Below, in pieces: positions 1-7,574 of a stretch of 40,318 bases of DNA. The translations under genes were made by a program, and so were the position numbers. The notes under the pieces are model-generated. The model had not been told where the DNA came from and searched no databases. It was given only the letters and a program-made list of their open reading frames with translations. How positions within the stretch are numbered: position 1 is the first letter of the stretch; the number at the start of each line of letters is the position of its first letter. The stretch spans positions 1 through 40,318 of the forward strand of contig JAHLLK010000055.1 in assembly GCA_020444165.1 (NCBI GenBank). Reading direction: 5' to 3'. Source of the stretch: Deltaproteobacteria bacterium (lineage in GTDB: Bacteria; Desulfobacterota; Desulfarculia; Desulfarculales; Desulfarculaceae).

Positions 1-1162
1 CCACGCACAGGGTGGCCAGGCCCAGGGTGTTGCCCCGGCGCTTCATCTCGCCCAACAGGCTGATGACGATGCGACAGCCGGTGGCGCCCACGGGATGGCC
101 CAGGCCCACGCCGGAACCGTTGACGTTGCAGATGTCCCGGTTCAGGCCCAGGCCCTTTTCGCAGGCCAGGTACTGGGCGGCAAAGGCCTCGTTCAATTCG
201 ATAAGCTCGATGTCCTGCAAGGCCACCCCGGTCTTGGCCAACAGCTTTTGGGTGGAGGGCACCGGACCCCAACCCATGATCTCCGGAGGGCAGCCGGCCG
301 CGGCATAGCCCACGATTTTGGCCAGGGGAGCCAGACCCAGCTCGGCGGCCTTTTCCCGGCTCATGAGCAGGGCCACCGCCGCGCCGTCGTTCAAGCCCGA
401 GGAGTTGCCGGCCGTGACCGTGCCGTCCTTGGCGAACACCGGCTTCAGCTTGGTCAGGCCGTCCATGGTCAGCCCCAGGCGCACGTGCTCGTCGGTGTCG
501 AAGATCTTGGGCTCGCCCTTCTTGGTGGGCAGGGCGATGGGAATGATCTCATCCTGGAACTTGCCGCCGGTGATGGCGGCCTCGGCGTTGTTGTGGCTGC
601 GGAGAGCCACCACGTCCTGCTCTTCCCGGGAGATGTCGTACTTCCGCGCCAGGTTCTCGGCGGTCTGGCCCATGATGTAGCCCGGAGGGTCCAGGAGGGT
701 GGAGCCGGAGTGCAGCATCTCCCACATGGAGTCCATGAACACCTGGTGACGCAGGCGGGCGCCCCAGCGGGCCGCGGGCACCACGTAGGGCGCGTTGGAC
801 ATGGACTCCACCCCGCCGGCCAGGACCACGTCGTACTCACCGGCCCGGATGTAGGTGGCGGCCTGAGCCATGGCCTGCATGGCGCTGGAGCATTGGCGCT
901 GGATGGTCACCGCCGGCACGTCCACCGGGATGCCGGCCTTGAGCATGGCGGTGCGGGCGGTGTTGGCCTCGTCCGGGGCCTGGCAGCAATCGCCCAGCAC
1001 CACGTCGTCCAACAACGCGGCGTCCAGGTTCACCTTGTCCAGCACGGTGCGCATCACCGTGGCGGCCAGGGCATGGGCCCGAATCTTCAAGAGGCTGCCG
1101 CCAAAATCCCCGATGGCCGTGCGGCCCATGGAAACGATCACCGCGTCACGTTTGTTCTTCAC
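1..1162 (-). CDS. Acetyl-CoA acetyltransferase (thiolase), 3'-truncated by window edge
   Basis: Thiolase family enzyme that condenses or cleaves acetyl-CoA/acetoacetyl-CoA units in beta-oxidation or acyl-CoA metabolism. 387 residues are visible and the frame runs off the window, probably within the last few residues. The nucleophilic Cys lies at residue 91 in QRQCSSAMQ. The C-terminal catalytic motifs are also present: NEAFA, GLGHPVGATG (His356) and Cys386 in TLCV just before the edge. The start is a GTG preceded by AGGAGG at a 7-nt spacing; the next in-frame ATG would remove conserved residues. It lies downstream of tsaC on the same strand but has its own promoter (1221-1249). Substrate chain length cannot be told from this sequence. 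Confidence 0.93.
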   Translation of the reverse strand, partial: MKNKRDAVIVSMGRTAIGDFGGSLLKIRAHALAATVMRTVLDKVNLDAALLDDVVLGDCCQAPDEANTARTAMLKAGIPVDVPAVTIQRQCSSAMQAMAQAATYIRAGEYDVVLAGGVESMSNAPYVVPAARWGARLRHQVFMDSMWEMLHSGSTLLDPPGYIMGQTAENLARKYDISREEQDVVALRSHNNAEAAITGGKFQDEIIPIALPTKKGEPKIFDTDEHVRLGLTMDGLTKLKPVFAKDGTVTAGNSSGLNDGAAVALLMSREKAAELGLAPLAKIVGYAAAGCPPEIMGWGPVPSTQKLLAKTGVALQDIELIELNEAFAAQYLACEKGLGLNRDICNVNGSGVGLGHPVGATGCRIVISLLGEMKRRGNTLGLATLCV

Positions 1163-1220
1163 CAGAGAACCTCCTGGTTGGCCTCCTTAGAGGGATGATT
1201 TTGACTGGATTGAGAAAGAC

Positions 1221-1249
1221 AGCATAGCTCTGGGGGCCATAGGAGTCAA
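1221..1249 (-). promoter_or_regulatory. Sigma-70-type promoter for the thiolase gene
   Basis: Read on the minus strand: -35 TTGACT, exactly 17 bp, then -10 TATGCT. Transcription would begin near 1214, giving a leader of about 50 nt before the GTG start. It sits in the AT-rich 144-bp gap between tsaC and the thiolase gene. Confidence 0.6.
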
Positions 1250-1306
1250 GTATTTGTATTCATTGGAAGGAACGGATCATAAGCCTTTGATATGAATTAT
1301 GAATCA

Positions 1307-1981
1307 CTATTCAAGCAAAACAATTGCTCCACTCCGTAATACCCGTACGGGTACCTGGCGGGCGTCGGCAACCGTGCTGGGCGGCCCTCCGGGGCAGGCC
1401 CCGGCGGCCAGCAGCAGCTCCACTCCGGCCAGGATGGACGGGGCCAATTCCCGGGGATCGGCCACGGCCGGCTCGCCTCCGGGGTTGGCGCTGGTGGCGG
1501 TGAGGGCCCGGCCCAAGGCCCGGGCCAGGCCGGCGGCCACCGGATGGGGGGACAGCCGCACCGCCACCCCGCCGTCCGCCGAAACCAGGCGGGGCGAGAG
1601 GCCCGGCCGGGCGGGCAGGACCAGGGTCAGCGCACCGGGCCAGTGCCGGGCCATGAGGCGCTGGGCCGCGGGAGGGATCTCCGCGGCCAGGGCCGCCACC
1701 GCGGCCTGGTCCGGGGCGATGAGGGGGAAGGGCTTGGCGGCGTCACGGCCCTTGAGCCCGGCCAGGCGCTCCAAGGCCGCCGGGTTCGCCGCATCGGCGG
1801 CCAGGCCGTAGAGGGTCTCGGTGGGGAAGATCACCAGCCCCCCGGCCCGGAGCACCTCCGCGGCCCGGGCCAGGGCGGCCGGGTCCGGCCGGACCGGGTC
1901 CAGGCGGAGCACCTGGACCCCGCACCTGGCCAATTTGACTGGGGGGTGGCCAGGAGCCGGGCTCTCCGGGGGCTGGCCCAT
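1307..1981 (-). CDS. tsaC: L-threonylcarbamoyladenylate synthase (Sua5/YciO/YrdC family)
   Basis: Makes threonylcarbamoyl-AMP from threonine, bicarbonate and ATP, the first step of the t6A37 modification of ANN-decoding tRNAs, in the cytoplasm. The 224-residue protein is a single YrdC domain. It carries PTETLYGL (53-60), KGRD..KPF (77-85), HWPGALTLVL (113-122), the ATP-binding SAN (164-166) and PPSTVAD (200-206). It lacks the extra C-terminal Sua5 domain, so it matches the short TsaC form. The first ~22 residues precede the domain and are not conserved in type, and the ATG has only a weak ribosome site, so a start slightly downstream is possible. Confidence 0.88.
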   Translation of the reverse strand: MGQPPESPAPGHPPVKLARCGVQVLRLDPVRPDPAALARAAEVLRAGGLVIFPTETLYGLAADAANPAALERLAGLKGRDAAKPFPLIAPDQAAVAALAAEIPPAAQRLMARHWPGALTLVLPARPGLSPRLVSADGGVAVRLSPHPVAAGLARALGRALTATSANPGGEPAVADPRELAPSILAGVELLLAAGACPGGPPSTVADARQVPVRVLRSGAIVLLE

Positions 1982-2059
1982 GGAGGTCCGTCCCTAAAAG
2001 AGCGCCACCGGGGCGGAACACAAGGGCTCCCTCACGGCGGTGCATGGAACGCAGAAGAG

Positions 2060-2160
2060 GTTAGCGGGGAGGAATATTATGGGCATGTTTTTTTGACGCT
2101 GATCTTACTTTCGGAAAAAGTAATTAATTTGCGGAAGTTGATTATCCACAAAATAAAAAG
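2060..2160. other. AT-rich island with a perfect DnaA box (2142-2150)
   Basis: This ~100-bp tract is strikingly AT-rich against its GC-rich surroundings. It contains TTATCCACA at 2142-2150, identical to the DnaA-box consensus. A one-mismatch variant, TTGTCCACA, lies at 2205-2213 inside the adjacent hairpin. No further clustered boxes were seen. It may be a DnaA titration or regulatory site, or simply the promoter region of tsaC; no convincing -35/-10 pair was found. Confidence 0.35.
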
Positions 2161-2161
2161 C

Positions 2162-2230
2162 ATGAAGTTTTTTCGGGTCAAGGGGGTGAGGGGGAAAACC
2201 CCTTTTGTCCACAAAAATGGGTTTTCCCCC
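2162..2230 (-). terminator. Long gene-end hairpin, copy 1 of a two-copy terminator-like repeat
   Basis: A perfect 12-bp stem (GGGGGAAAACCC at 2190-2201, GGGTTTTCCCCC at 2219-2230) follows the purD-purE stop. In the direction of that gene it is followed by a run ending in CGAAAAAACTTCAT. The same arrangement with a related sequence follows rny at 36721-36795. Probably a transcription terminator or 3'-end stabiliser. Confidence 0.55.
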
Positions 2231-2255
2231 AACTCTTCCAATTTCTACGAAGGCC

Positions 2256-4037
2256 TCACCCCCGGGACTCCCGGCGGATGCGGGCATCGGCCGTGGCGAT
2301 CTTGGCGGCCATGTCCCGGCGGGCGTCCAGCAGGCGCTGGGCCAGCTCCGGGTCGGACAGGGCCAGGATCTGGGCGGCCAGCACCCCGGCGTTGTGCGCG
2401 CCGCCGGAACCCACGGCCACCGTGGCCACCGGGATGCCCGGCGGCATCTGCACCGTGGCCAGGAGGGAGTCATATCCCGCCAGGGTGGAGGAGGCGATGG
2501 GCACTCCGATGATGGGCAGGGTGGTGTGGGCGGCCATGGCCCCGGCCAGGTGCGCGGCCCAGCCGGCCCCGGCGATGATGACCTTCATGCCGCGTTCCTT
2601 GGCGTGGGTGGCGTATTCCGTGGCCACCTCGGGGGTGCGGTGAGCCGAGATCACCCGGGCCTCCACCTCCACCCCAAAGGACTTGAGCACCTCCACCGCG
2701 GGCTTCATCACCTCCCAGTCATTGGCCGAGCCCATGACCACCCCCACCTCGGCGTGGCCCAACTCCCGGGAGATGGCCCGGTGGGCGATGTCGCGGCGGT
2801 AGAACATGCCTTCCCAGGAAATCAGTTCCACGGCGCGGTAAGCCCGCTCCACCGCCCGGCTCACCGTGGAGCCCCGGGCCGTGACCCCCAGCACCCGGCC
2901 GCCGTTGGTCACGATGCGGCCGTCCTTCTTGGCGGTGCCGGCGTGGAACACCACCACCTCGGGCAGCTCGGCGGCCTGCTCCAGGCCGCTGATGGGCTTG
3001 CCCTTGGTGTAGGGGCCGGGATAGCCGCCAGCGGCCAGCACCACGCACACCGTAGGGTAGGTGGACCAATTAACCTCGGCCTCGGACAGGCGGCCATCAG
3101 CCAAAAGGAGCATGATCTCGGCAAGATCGGAGTCCAGCCGCATCAGCAGGGGCTGGCACTCCGGATCGCCGAAGCGCACGTTGAACTCCAGCACCCAGGG
3201 TTCGCCGGCCGCGTCGATCATCAGTCCGGCGTAGAGCACGCCCTTGAAGGGGCAGCCTTCGGCGGCCATGCCGGCCAGCACCGGGCGGATCACCCGCTCC
3301 ATGACCTTTTTCTCCACTTCGGGAGTCACCACCGGCGCCGGGGAGTAGGCCCCCATGCCGCCGGTGTTGGGGCCGGTGTCGCCCTCGCCCACGGCCTTGT
3401 GGTCCTGGCTGCTGGGCATGGGGATCACGGTCTCGCCATCGGTGAACACCAGAAAGCTGGCCTCCTCGCCGCGGAGCCATTCCTCCACCACGATGCGGCA
3501 ACCGGCCTCGCCAAAGGCCAGGGCCTCCATGATCTGCACGCAGGCGGCCTCGGCCTCTTCGGGCTTCTCGCACAACAAGACGCCCTTGCCGCCGCAGAGG
3601 CCGTCCGCCTTGACCACCAGGGGCCGGCCGGCGGCCCGCACGTAGTCCTTGGCCTTGGCCGGGTCGGTGAACACGTGGTAACCCGCCGTGGGCACCCCGC
3701 ACTTGGCCATGAGGTCCTTGGAAAAGGATTTGCTGCCCTCCAGCCGCGCGGCCAAGGCGCTGGGGCCGGCCACCCGGAGACCGGCCTCTTCAAAACGGTC
3801 GGCCAGGCCGGCCACCAGGGGCGCCTCGGGGCCCACGATGGTCAGATCGATCTTGTGCTCCAGGGCAAAGGCCAAGAGCCCGTCGATATCGTCGGAGGAT
3901 AGCGCCACCAGATGGGCGAGCTTCTCCATGCCGGGATTGCCCGGGGCGCAAAAAAGGTCAGTGACCTGGGGGCTTTGGGCCAGCTTCCACACCAGGGCGT
4001 GCTCGCGGCCGCCGCCGCCGACAACCAGGATTTTCAT
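2256..4037 (-). CDS. purDE: Fused phosphoribosylamine-glycine ligase / N5-CAIR mutase (PurD-PurE)
   Basis: A single 593-residue frame joining two purine enzymes. Residues 1 to ~423 are GAR synthetase (PurD, step 2), with the N-terminal [13 protein letters not shown] motif and an ATP-grasp core. Residues ~430-593 are a complete PurE domain of class I type, with [23 protein letters not shown] and [13 protein letters not shown], acting on the carboxylation product of AIR. The linker is only about six residues and no stop or frameshift separates the parts. The start is the ATG at 4037, preceded by AAGGAGG at 5 nt; a TTG directly upstream is not needed. IMP cyclohydrolase lies upstream on the same strand. 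The two enzymes catalyse non-consecutive steps, so the fusion suggests co-expression or assembly rather than simple channelling. Confidence 0.92.
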   Translation of the reverse strand: MKILVVGGGGREHALVWKLAQSPQVTDLFCAPGNPGMEKLAHLVALSSDDIDGLLAFALEHKIDLTIVGPEAPLVAGLADRFEEAGLRVAGPSALAARLEGSKSFSKDLMAKCGVPTAGYHVFTDPAKAKDYVRAAGRPLVVKADGLCGGKGVLLCEKPEEAEAACVQIMEALAFGEAGCRIVVEEWLRGEEASFLVFTDGETVIPMPSSQDHKAVGEGDTGPNTGGMGAYSPAPVVTPEVEKKVMERVIRPVLAGMAAEGCPFKGVLYAGLMIDAAGEPWVLEFNVRFGDPECQPLLMRLDSDLAEIMLLLADGRLSEAEVNWSTYPTVCVVLAAGGYPGPYTKGKPISGLEQAAELPEVVVFHAGTAKKDGRIVTNGGRVLGVTARGSTVSRAVERAYRAVELISWEGMFYRRDIAHRAISRELGHAEVGVVMGSANDWEVMKPAVEVLKSFGVEVEARVISAHRTPEVATEYATHAKERGMKVIIAGAGWAAHLAGAMAAHTTLPIIGVPIASSTLAGYDSLLATVQMPPGIPVATVAVGSGGAHNAGVLAAQILALSDPELAQRLLDARRDMAAKIATADARIRRESRG

Positions 4038-4151
4038 CAAAGCCTCCTTGGGCTGGCTGAGAGGGGCGCCCTCGGCAGGGGAGGGACGGCCCGGAGTATC
4101 TGCACCGGAACATCTACAAAGGATAGGGTTCCGCGGGCCCGCCGGCGCGGC

Positions 4152-4751
4152 CTATTCGAAGACCCGCTCCAGGTAATGGGCGATGGCCGCGTCATATTGG
4201 GCCGTCAGCCGGAAGGCCTTGGCCGCCAGTTTCTGCCGGGTGGCCAGGGACAGGGAACCGCCGGTTTTGGCCATCTCGCCCAGGATGGGCTGGTAGTCGG
4301 CCGGATCGGTGACCACAGCCACCCCGCTGTGGTTCTTGGCCGCGGCGCGGATGAGGCAGGGTCCGCCTATGTCGATGTTCTCGATGGCGTTTTCCAGGGT
4401 GCAGCCCTCCTGGGACACGGTCTGCTCAAAGGCGTAGAGATTCACGCAAACCAGGTCAATGGGGGCGATGTGATGCTCGGAGAGCTGAGCCCGGTGGTTG
4501 GGGTCATCGCGGCGGGCCAGAATGCCGCCATGGATGCGGGGATGCAGGGTTTTCACCCGGCCGTCCAGCATCTCGGGGAAGCCCGTGACCTCGGCCACGT
4601 CGGTGACCTTGACGCCGCCTTGGCGGAGTTTGCCGGCCGTGCCGCCGGTGGAGAGGATGGTCACCCCGTGGGACTCCAAACCCTTGGCGAATTCGGTCAC
4701 CCCGGCCTTGTCGGTGACGCTCACCAACGCCCGCATGATCTTGCGATCCAT
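4152..4751 (-). CDS. purH: Standalone IMP cyclohydrolase (PurH N-terminal domain only)
   Basis: Closes FAICAR to IMP, the last step of de novo purine synthesis. At 199 residues it comprises only the MGS-like cyclohydrolase domain: [53 protein letters not shown] and [17 protein letters not shown]. The usual bifunctional PurH has about 520 residues, with an AICAR transformylase half that is absent here. The frame ends cleanly at TAG and the downstream 114 bp before purD-purE show no remnant of it. The start ATG has GGAG at 8 nt. The transformylase must be encoded elsewhere or replaced by another enzyme such as PurP; this is inference. Confidence 0.88.
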   Translation of the reverse strand: MDRKIMRALVSVTDKAGVTEFAKGLESHGVTILSTGGTAGKLRQGGVKVTDVAEVTGFPEMLDGRVKTLHPRIHGGILARRDDPNHRAQLSEHHIAPIDLVCVNLYAFEQTVSQEGCTLENAIENIDIGGPCLIRAAAKNHSGVAVVTDPADYQPILGEMAKTGGSLSLATRQKLAAKAFRLTAQYDAAIAHYLERVFE

Positions 4752-4898
4752 GGAATTGCTCCAGCCCCGGCAGGGGCGCGTGAAAGGGCCCGGCAGCGCT
4801 CTCCCGGCGGGGCGGGGGGCGCGGCAAAGGCCCGGTGGTTGGGACAGGAGAAGACCGGGCTGGCCCAGCAGGAGGTTGCCGCAGTCCCCCCTGGCCTG

Positions 4899-5100
4899 CT
4901 AGCAGGCTGCTGAAAAACAGCCTGTTAGGCGCGCCATGGACCACCCCAAACAAGCTACAGCTTGTTTGGGGACCCCGGGGATGGCGCGCCAAATTGCGCG
5001 GCTTTGAAAAAGCAAGCAATTTGGAAAACTTGACAAAACCACGCTTTTGTCAAGTTTGGTTGAAAAAGGCCATGGAGGGACTTTTTCAACATCCTGCTAG
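4899..5100. repeat. MITE-like multi-hairpin element (family copy A) with terminal inverted repeats
   Basis: This 202-bp non-coding element is bounded by CTAGCAGGCTGCTGAAAAA at the left and its inverted copy TTTTTCAACATCCTGCTAG at the right (17 of the terminal 20 positions match). It holds four nested or tandem perfect inverted repeats. These are GGCGCGCCAT/ATGGCGCGCC (4928-4937, 4981-4990); inside it CCCCAAACAAGCT/AGCTTGTTTGGGG (4944-4956, 4959-4971); CAAATTGC/GCAATTTG (4990-4997, 5016-5023); and AACTTGACAAAA/TTTTGTCAAGTT (5027-5038, 5045-5056). The last two recur in altered form in copies B and C. No transposase frame is present. The rest of the 4752-5329 gap shows nothing but a promoter. 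Confidence 0.75.
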
Positions 5101-5254
5101 GACCCGATCACGATATCCGCCCCCGGCAGGCGGGGTGATTCCTCACGGAAAAAGCGGGACTGGCCCTTTCCAGGATACCTCCCATCGGCCTTGTTTTTAG
5201 CAAATAGCTGCGACTTCGGCAAGTCCAGCTCCCCAGCGGAGATGGACGGGCGTC

Positions 5255-5283
5255 TTGACCCGGCAAAGCGAGCGGCATAAACT
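5255..5283 (+). promoter_or_regulatory. Sigma-70-type promoter for the HD-hydrolase/ddl operon
   Basis: TTGACC, 17 bp, TAAACT. Transcription would begin near 5290, which makes upstream in-frame starts untenable and supports the ATG at 5330 for the first gene. Confidence 0.5.
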
Positions 5284-5329
5284 GGGCCAAGCAATTACAA
5301 ACATGCGGAAAATCCACGTAAGGGATGAC

Positions 5330-5914
5330 ATGAGCCAGAACATACCGCGTTTCCTGCCGGAAACCCCCTTGCCTTCCCTGGAGGAGGTGGCGGACCTGTG
5401 GGACCGTTATGACATGATGCCCCATATCCGGGACCACTCCCTGATGGTGGCCCGGGTAGCCTTGACCCTGCACGATTGGCTGGCCGAAGCCGGCCTGAAC
5501 CTCTGGCGCCCGGCCGTTGAGGTCGGGGCCCTGCTGCACGACATCGCCAAGACTCCCTGCATTCGCACCGGCTGCCGGCACCAGGAGGTGGGGGCGGAGA
5601 TCCTGGCGGCCGAGGGCTACCCCGAGCTGGCCTATCTGGTGGGCGCTCACGTTCACCTCCCCCCGGAGCAGCCTTTGGACGAAACCATGCTGGTGAACTA
5701 CGCGGACAAACGGGTGAATCATGACCAGGTGGTGGCCCTCGAGGAGCGCTATGCCTACATCATGGAGCGCTACGCCGTCGGCGATCCGGACAAGGCCGAG
5801 CGTATCGCCCACGGCCGGGAGCGGGCTTTCGAAGCGGAGCGCCGGATCTTCCAGCGCATCGGCGGCGGCCGGAGTCCCCTGGACCTCGCGTCCGCGGTGG
5901 GGAAGGCGGCATGA
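5330..5914 (+). CDS. HD-domain metal-dependent phosphohydrolase, unknown substrate
   Basis: A 194-residue HD-superfamily protein. His36 (IRDHS), His70-Asp71 (ALLHDIAKT), a His around 84 (RHQEVGAEIL), His107 (GAHVHL) and Asp126 (NYADKRV) match the usual metal-binding pattern of HD phosphohydrolases of nucleotides or phosphoesters. No signal peptide or membrane segment is seen, so it should be cytoplasmic. The ATG at 5330 has AAGG at 6 nt and lies just downstream of the predicted promoter. Its TGA overlaps the ATG of ddl (ATGA), so the two are probably translationally coupled. Its substrate cannot be inferred. Confidence 0.8.
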   Translation: MSQNIPRFLPETPLPSLEEVADLWDRYDMMPHIRDHSLMVARVALTLHDWLAEAGLNLWRPAVEVGALLHDIAKTPCIRTGCRHQEVGAEILAAEGYPELAYLVGAHVHLPPEQPLDETMLVNYADKRVNHDQVVALEERYAYIMERYAVGDPDKAERIAHGRERAFEAERRIFQRIGGGRSPLDLASAVGKAA

Positions 5915-6861
5915 TGGCGGACAAACCACGCATCGCCGTGCTCCTGGGGGGAAATTCCAACGAGCGCGAGGTGTCGCTCAAATCCGGGGGGGCCGTGCTC
6001 AAAGCCCTGGCCGAGGGCCCCTATCAGGCCGAACCCTTTGATATGAAATACGATCTGGGGCGATTGGTGGCCGAGGCCGCCAGCCTGGACGCGGCGCTGG
6101 TCATGCTGCACGGCCGGGGAGGGGAGGATGGGTCCCTGCAAGGCTTGCTGGATCTGCTGGGCCTACCCTACCAATGCGCCGGAGTATTGGGCTGCGCCCT
6201 GGCCATGGACAAGGCCATGGCCAAGGACCGCTTCCGCCAGGCCGGCCTGCCGGTGGCCCGGGATGTCCTGCTGCGGGCCCACCAGGCCGGTCTGCCCCGG
6301 TCCCTGGACGGCCTGGAGCTGCCGGTGGTGGTGAAGCCGGTGCACGAGGGCTCCAGCGTGGGCATAAGGATCGTACGCCGGGCGGAGGATTTGCGACCCG
6401 CCTTGGAAGAGGCCTTCCGCCTGGACCAGCGGGTGCTCCTGGAGGAGTTCCTCGCCGGGGTGGAGGTCACGGCGGGAGTGTTGGGCGAACCGGAGCCCCA
6501 GGCTCTCCCCCTGGTGGAGATACTCCCCACGGAAAAGTACACCTTTTTCGACTACGAGGCCAAGTACACTCCCGGGGCTACCAAAGAGATCTGCCCGGCC
6601 CGATTGGACCCGGCAACCACTCGGCAGGTGCAGGAACTGGGCTTGGCCGCCCACCAAGCCCTGGGGCTTACCGGGTATTCCCGCACGGACCTCATAGTCA
6701 CGGCCAATGGCCCTAAAATACTAGAAGTAAACACTATTCCCGGCATGACCGAGACCAGCCTCCTGCCCCAGGCCGCGGCAGCCATGGGCCTGGACTTCCG
6801 GGAGCTGGTGCACGCCTTGGCGGGCATAGCCCTGGCCCGGGGCCGGCGGCTCCGGAATTGA
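5911..6861 (+). CDS. ddl: D-alanine-D-alanine ligase
   Basis: ATP-dependent ligation of two D-alanines to supply the dipeptide for UDP-MurNAc-pentapeptide, in the cytoplasm. The 316 residues are normal for the family. The N-terminal IAVLLGGNSNEREVSLKSG, the LHGRGGEDGSLQGLLDLL segment, VVKPVHEGSSVGI, EEFLAGVEVTAGVLG, KYTPGATKEICPA, SRTDLIV and the metal-binding EVNTIPGMTETSL are all present in order. It starts inside the stop of the HD gene (ATGATGG); the second ATG, three bases later, is an equally possible start. Unlike many genomes it is not in a mur/fts cluster. Confidence 0.95.
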   Translation: MMADKPRIAVLLGGNSNEREVSLKSGGAVLKALAEGPYQAEPFDMKYDLGRLVAEAASLDAALVMLHGRGGEDGSLQGLLDLLGLPYQCAGVLGCALAMDKAMAKDRFRQAGLPVARDVLLRAHQAGLPRSLDGLELPVVVKPVHEGSSVGIRIVRRAEDLRPALEEAFRLDQRVLLEEFLAGVEVTAGVLGEPEPQALPLVEILPTEKYTFFDYEAKYTPGATKEICPARLDPATTRQVQELGLAAHQALGLTGYSRTDLIVTANGPKILEVNTIPGMTETSLLPQAAAAMGLDFRELVHALAGIALARGRRLRN

Positions 6862-6899
6862 GACCTGGGCAGGCACGCCAAACCAGGAGGGAGAGGGAG

Positions 6900-7520
6900 A
6901 TGGCCTCACAGGCAAGGGGAGCGGCCTGGCGCCGCCGGAGCAAGGCTGCGCCGCCGGCGGTTACGCAGTTGGTAACCCGGCTGGCCACGGGCTGGGCCCT
7001 GGTGCTGCTGGCCCTGGCCGCGGGCTGCGTGGGAGTGGACCCGGGGCGGGTGCAAGGCACGCCGGTAATGAAGGACCGGCCCTTTATCCAGGTGATGTTC
7101 CCCCTGACCTACCAGGTGGAGGAACGCCAGCGGCCAGACGGCGGCTACCGCATCATCGGGGTGAAGCCCAGCTTCGCGGAGCAGGTGACCATCACCGTGG
7201 TGCGCCAGGACGGCCCGGCCAACACCGAGTTCCAACAGATGATATACGCTCGGAGGCGGCAGGAGGAGGTGGCACGGGAAACCGGAGCCTCGGCCTTCTC
7301 GCCCATGGTGCACCGCTCCCTGGGCGGCGCCGACGCCCTGGGCTTCAATTACCGCCTGGGCCGCGGCCAGGGCAGCAGCCTGGTGGCCTTTGCCCACGGC
7401 TGGCTCTATATGGTGGATACCATCCCGCAGCTGGACGGGTTCAACGAGGCCAGCCAGATCGTGGACGAGATGAACCTGGACCCGGAACGGGAAGACGCCT
7501 GGTACCGCACGGTGCGCTGA
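6900..7520 (+). CDS. Predicted lipoprotein, unknown function
   Basis: A 206-residue protein with an arginine-rich N-terminus, a hydrophobic stretch (ATGWALVLLALAA) and a lipobox LAAGC whose Cys is residue 43. This predicts a type II signal peptide and lipid anchoring in the envelope; the n-region is unusually long. The mature part has an Arg/Asp-rich, beta-strand-like character (TYQVEERQRPDGGYR, VTITVVRQDGP) and no motif that I recognise. The ATG at 6900 follows AGGAGGGAGAGGGAG; an earlier in-frame start would overlap the ddl stop and lacks this signal. It follows ddl by 38 bp and may be cotranscribed. It is convergent with trmFO. Confidence 0.7.
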   Translation: MASQARGAAWRRRSKAAPPAVTQLVTRLATGWALVLLALAAGCVGVDPGRVQGTPVMKDRPFIQVMFPLTYQVEERQRPDGGYRIIGVKPSFAEQVTITVVRQDGPANTEFQQMIYARRRQEEVARETGASAFSPMVHRSLGGADALGFNYRLGRGQGSSLVAFAHGWLYMVDTIPQLDGFNEASQIVDEMNLDPEREDAWYRTVR

Positions 7521-7574
7521 AGTAGGCACGCAAAAGGGTTTTGAGGAAAGCAAAGGCGGCAGGGCGGGGCAATA

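Noticed and set aside
2060..2213. A full replication origin
   Set aside because: Only one perfect and one variant DnaA box are present, with no dnaA, dnaN or box cluster nearby.
2205..3902. A 565-codon open frame antisense to purD-purE
   Set aside because: Entire length is opposite a clear enzyme pair, and composition is artefactual.
5108..5929. A 273-codon minus-strand frame over the HD gene
   Set aside because: The plus-strand frame has HD motifs, a promoter and a ribosome site; the minus frame has none.
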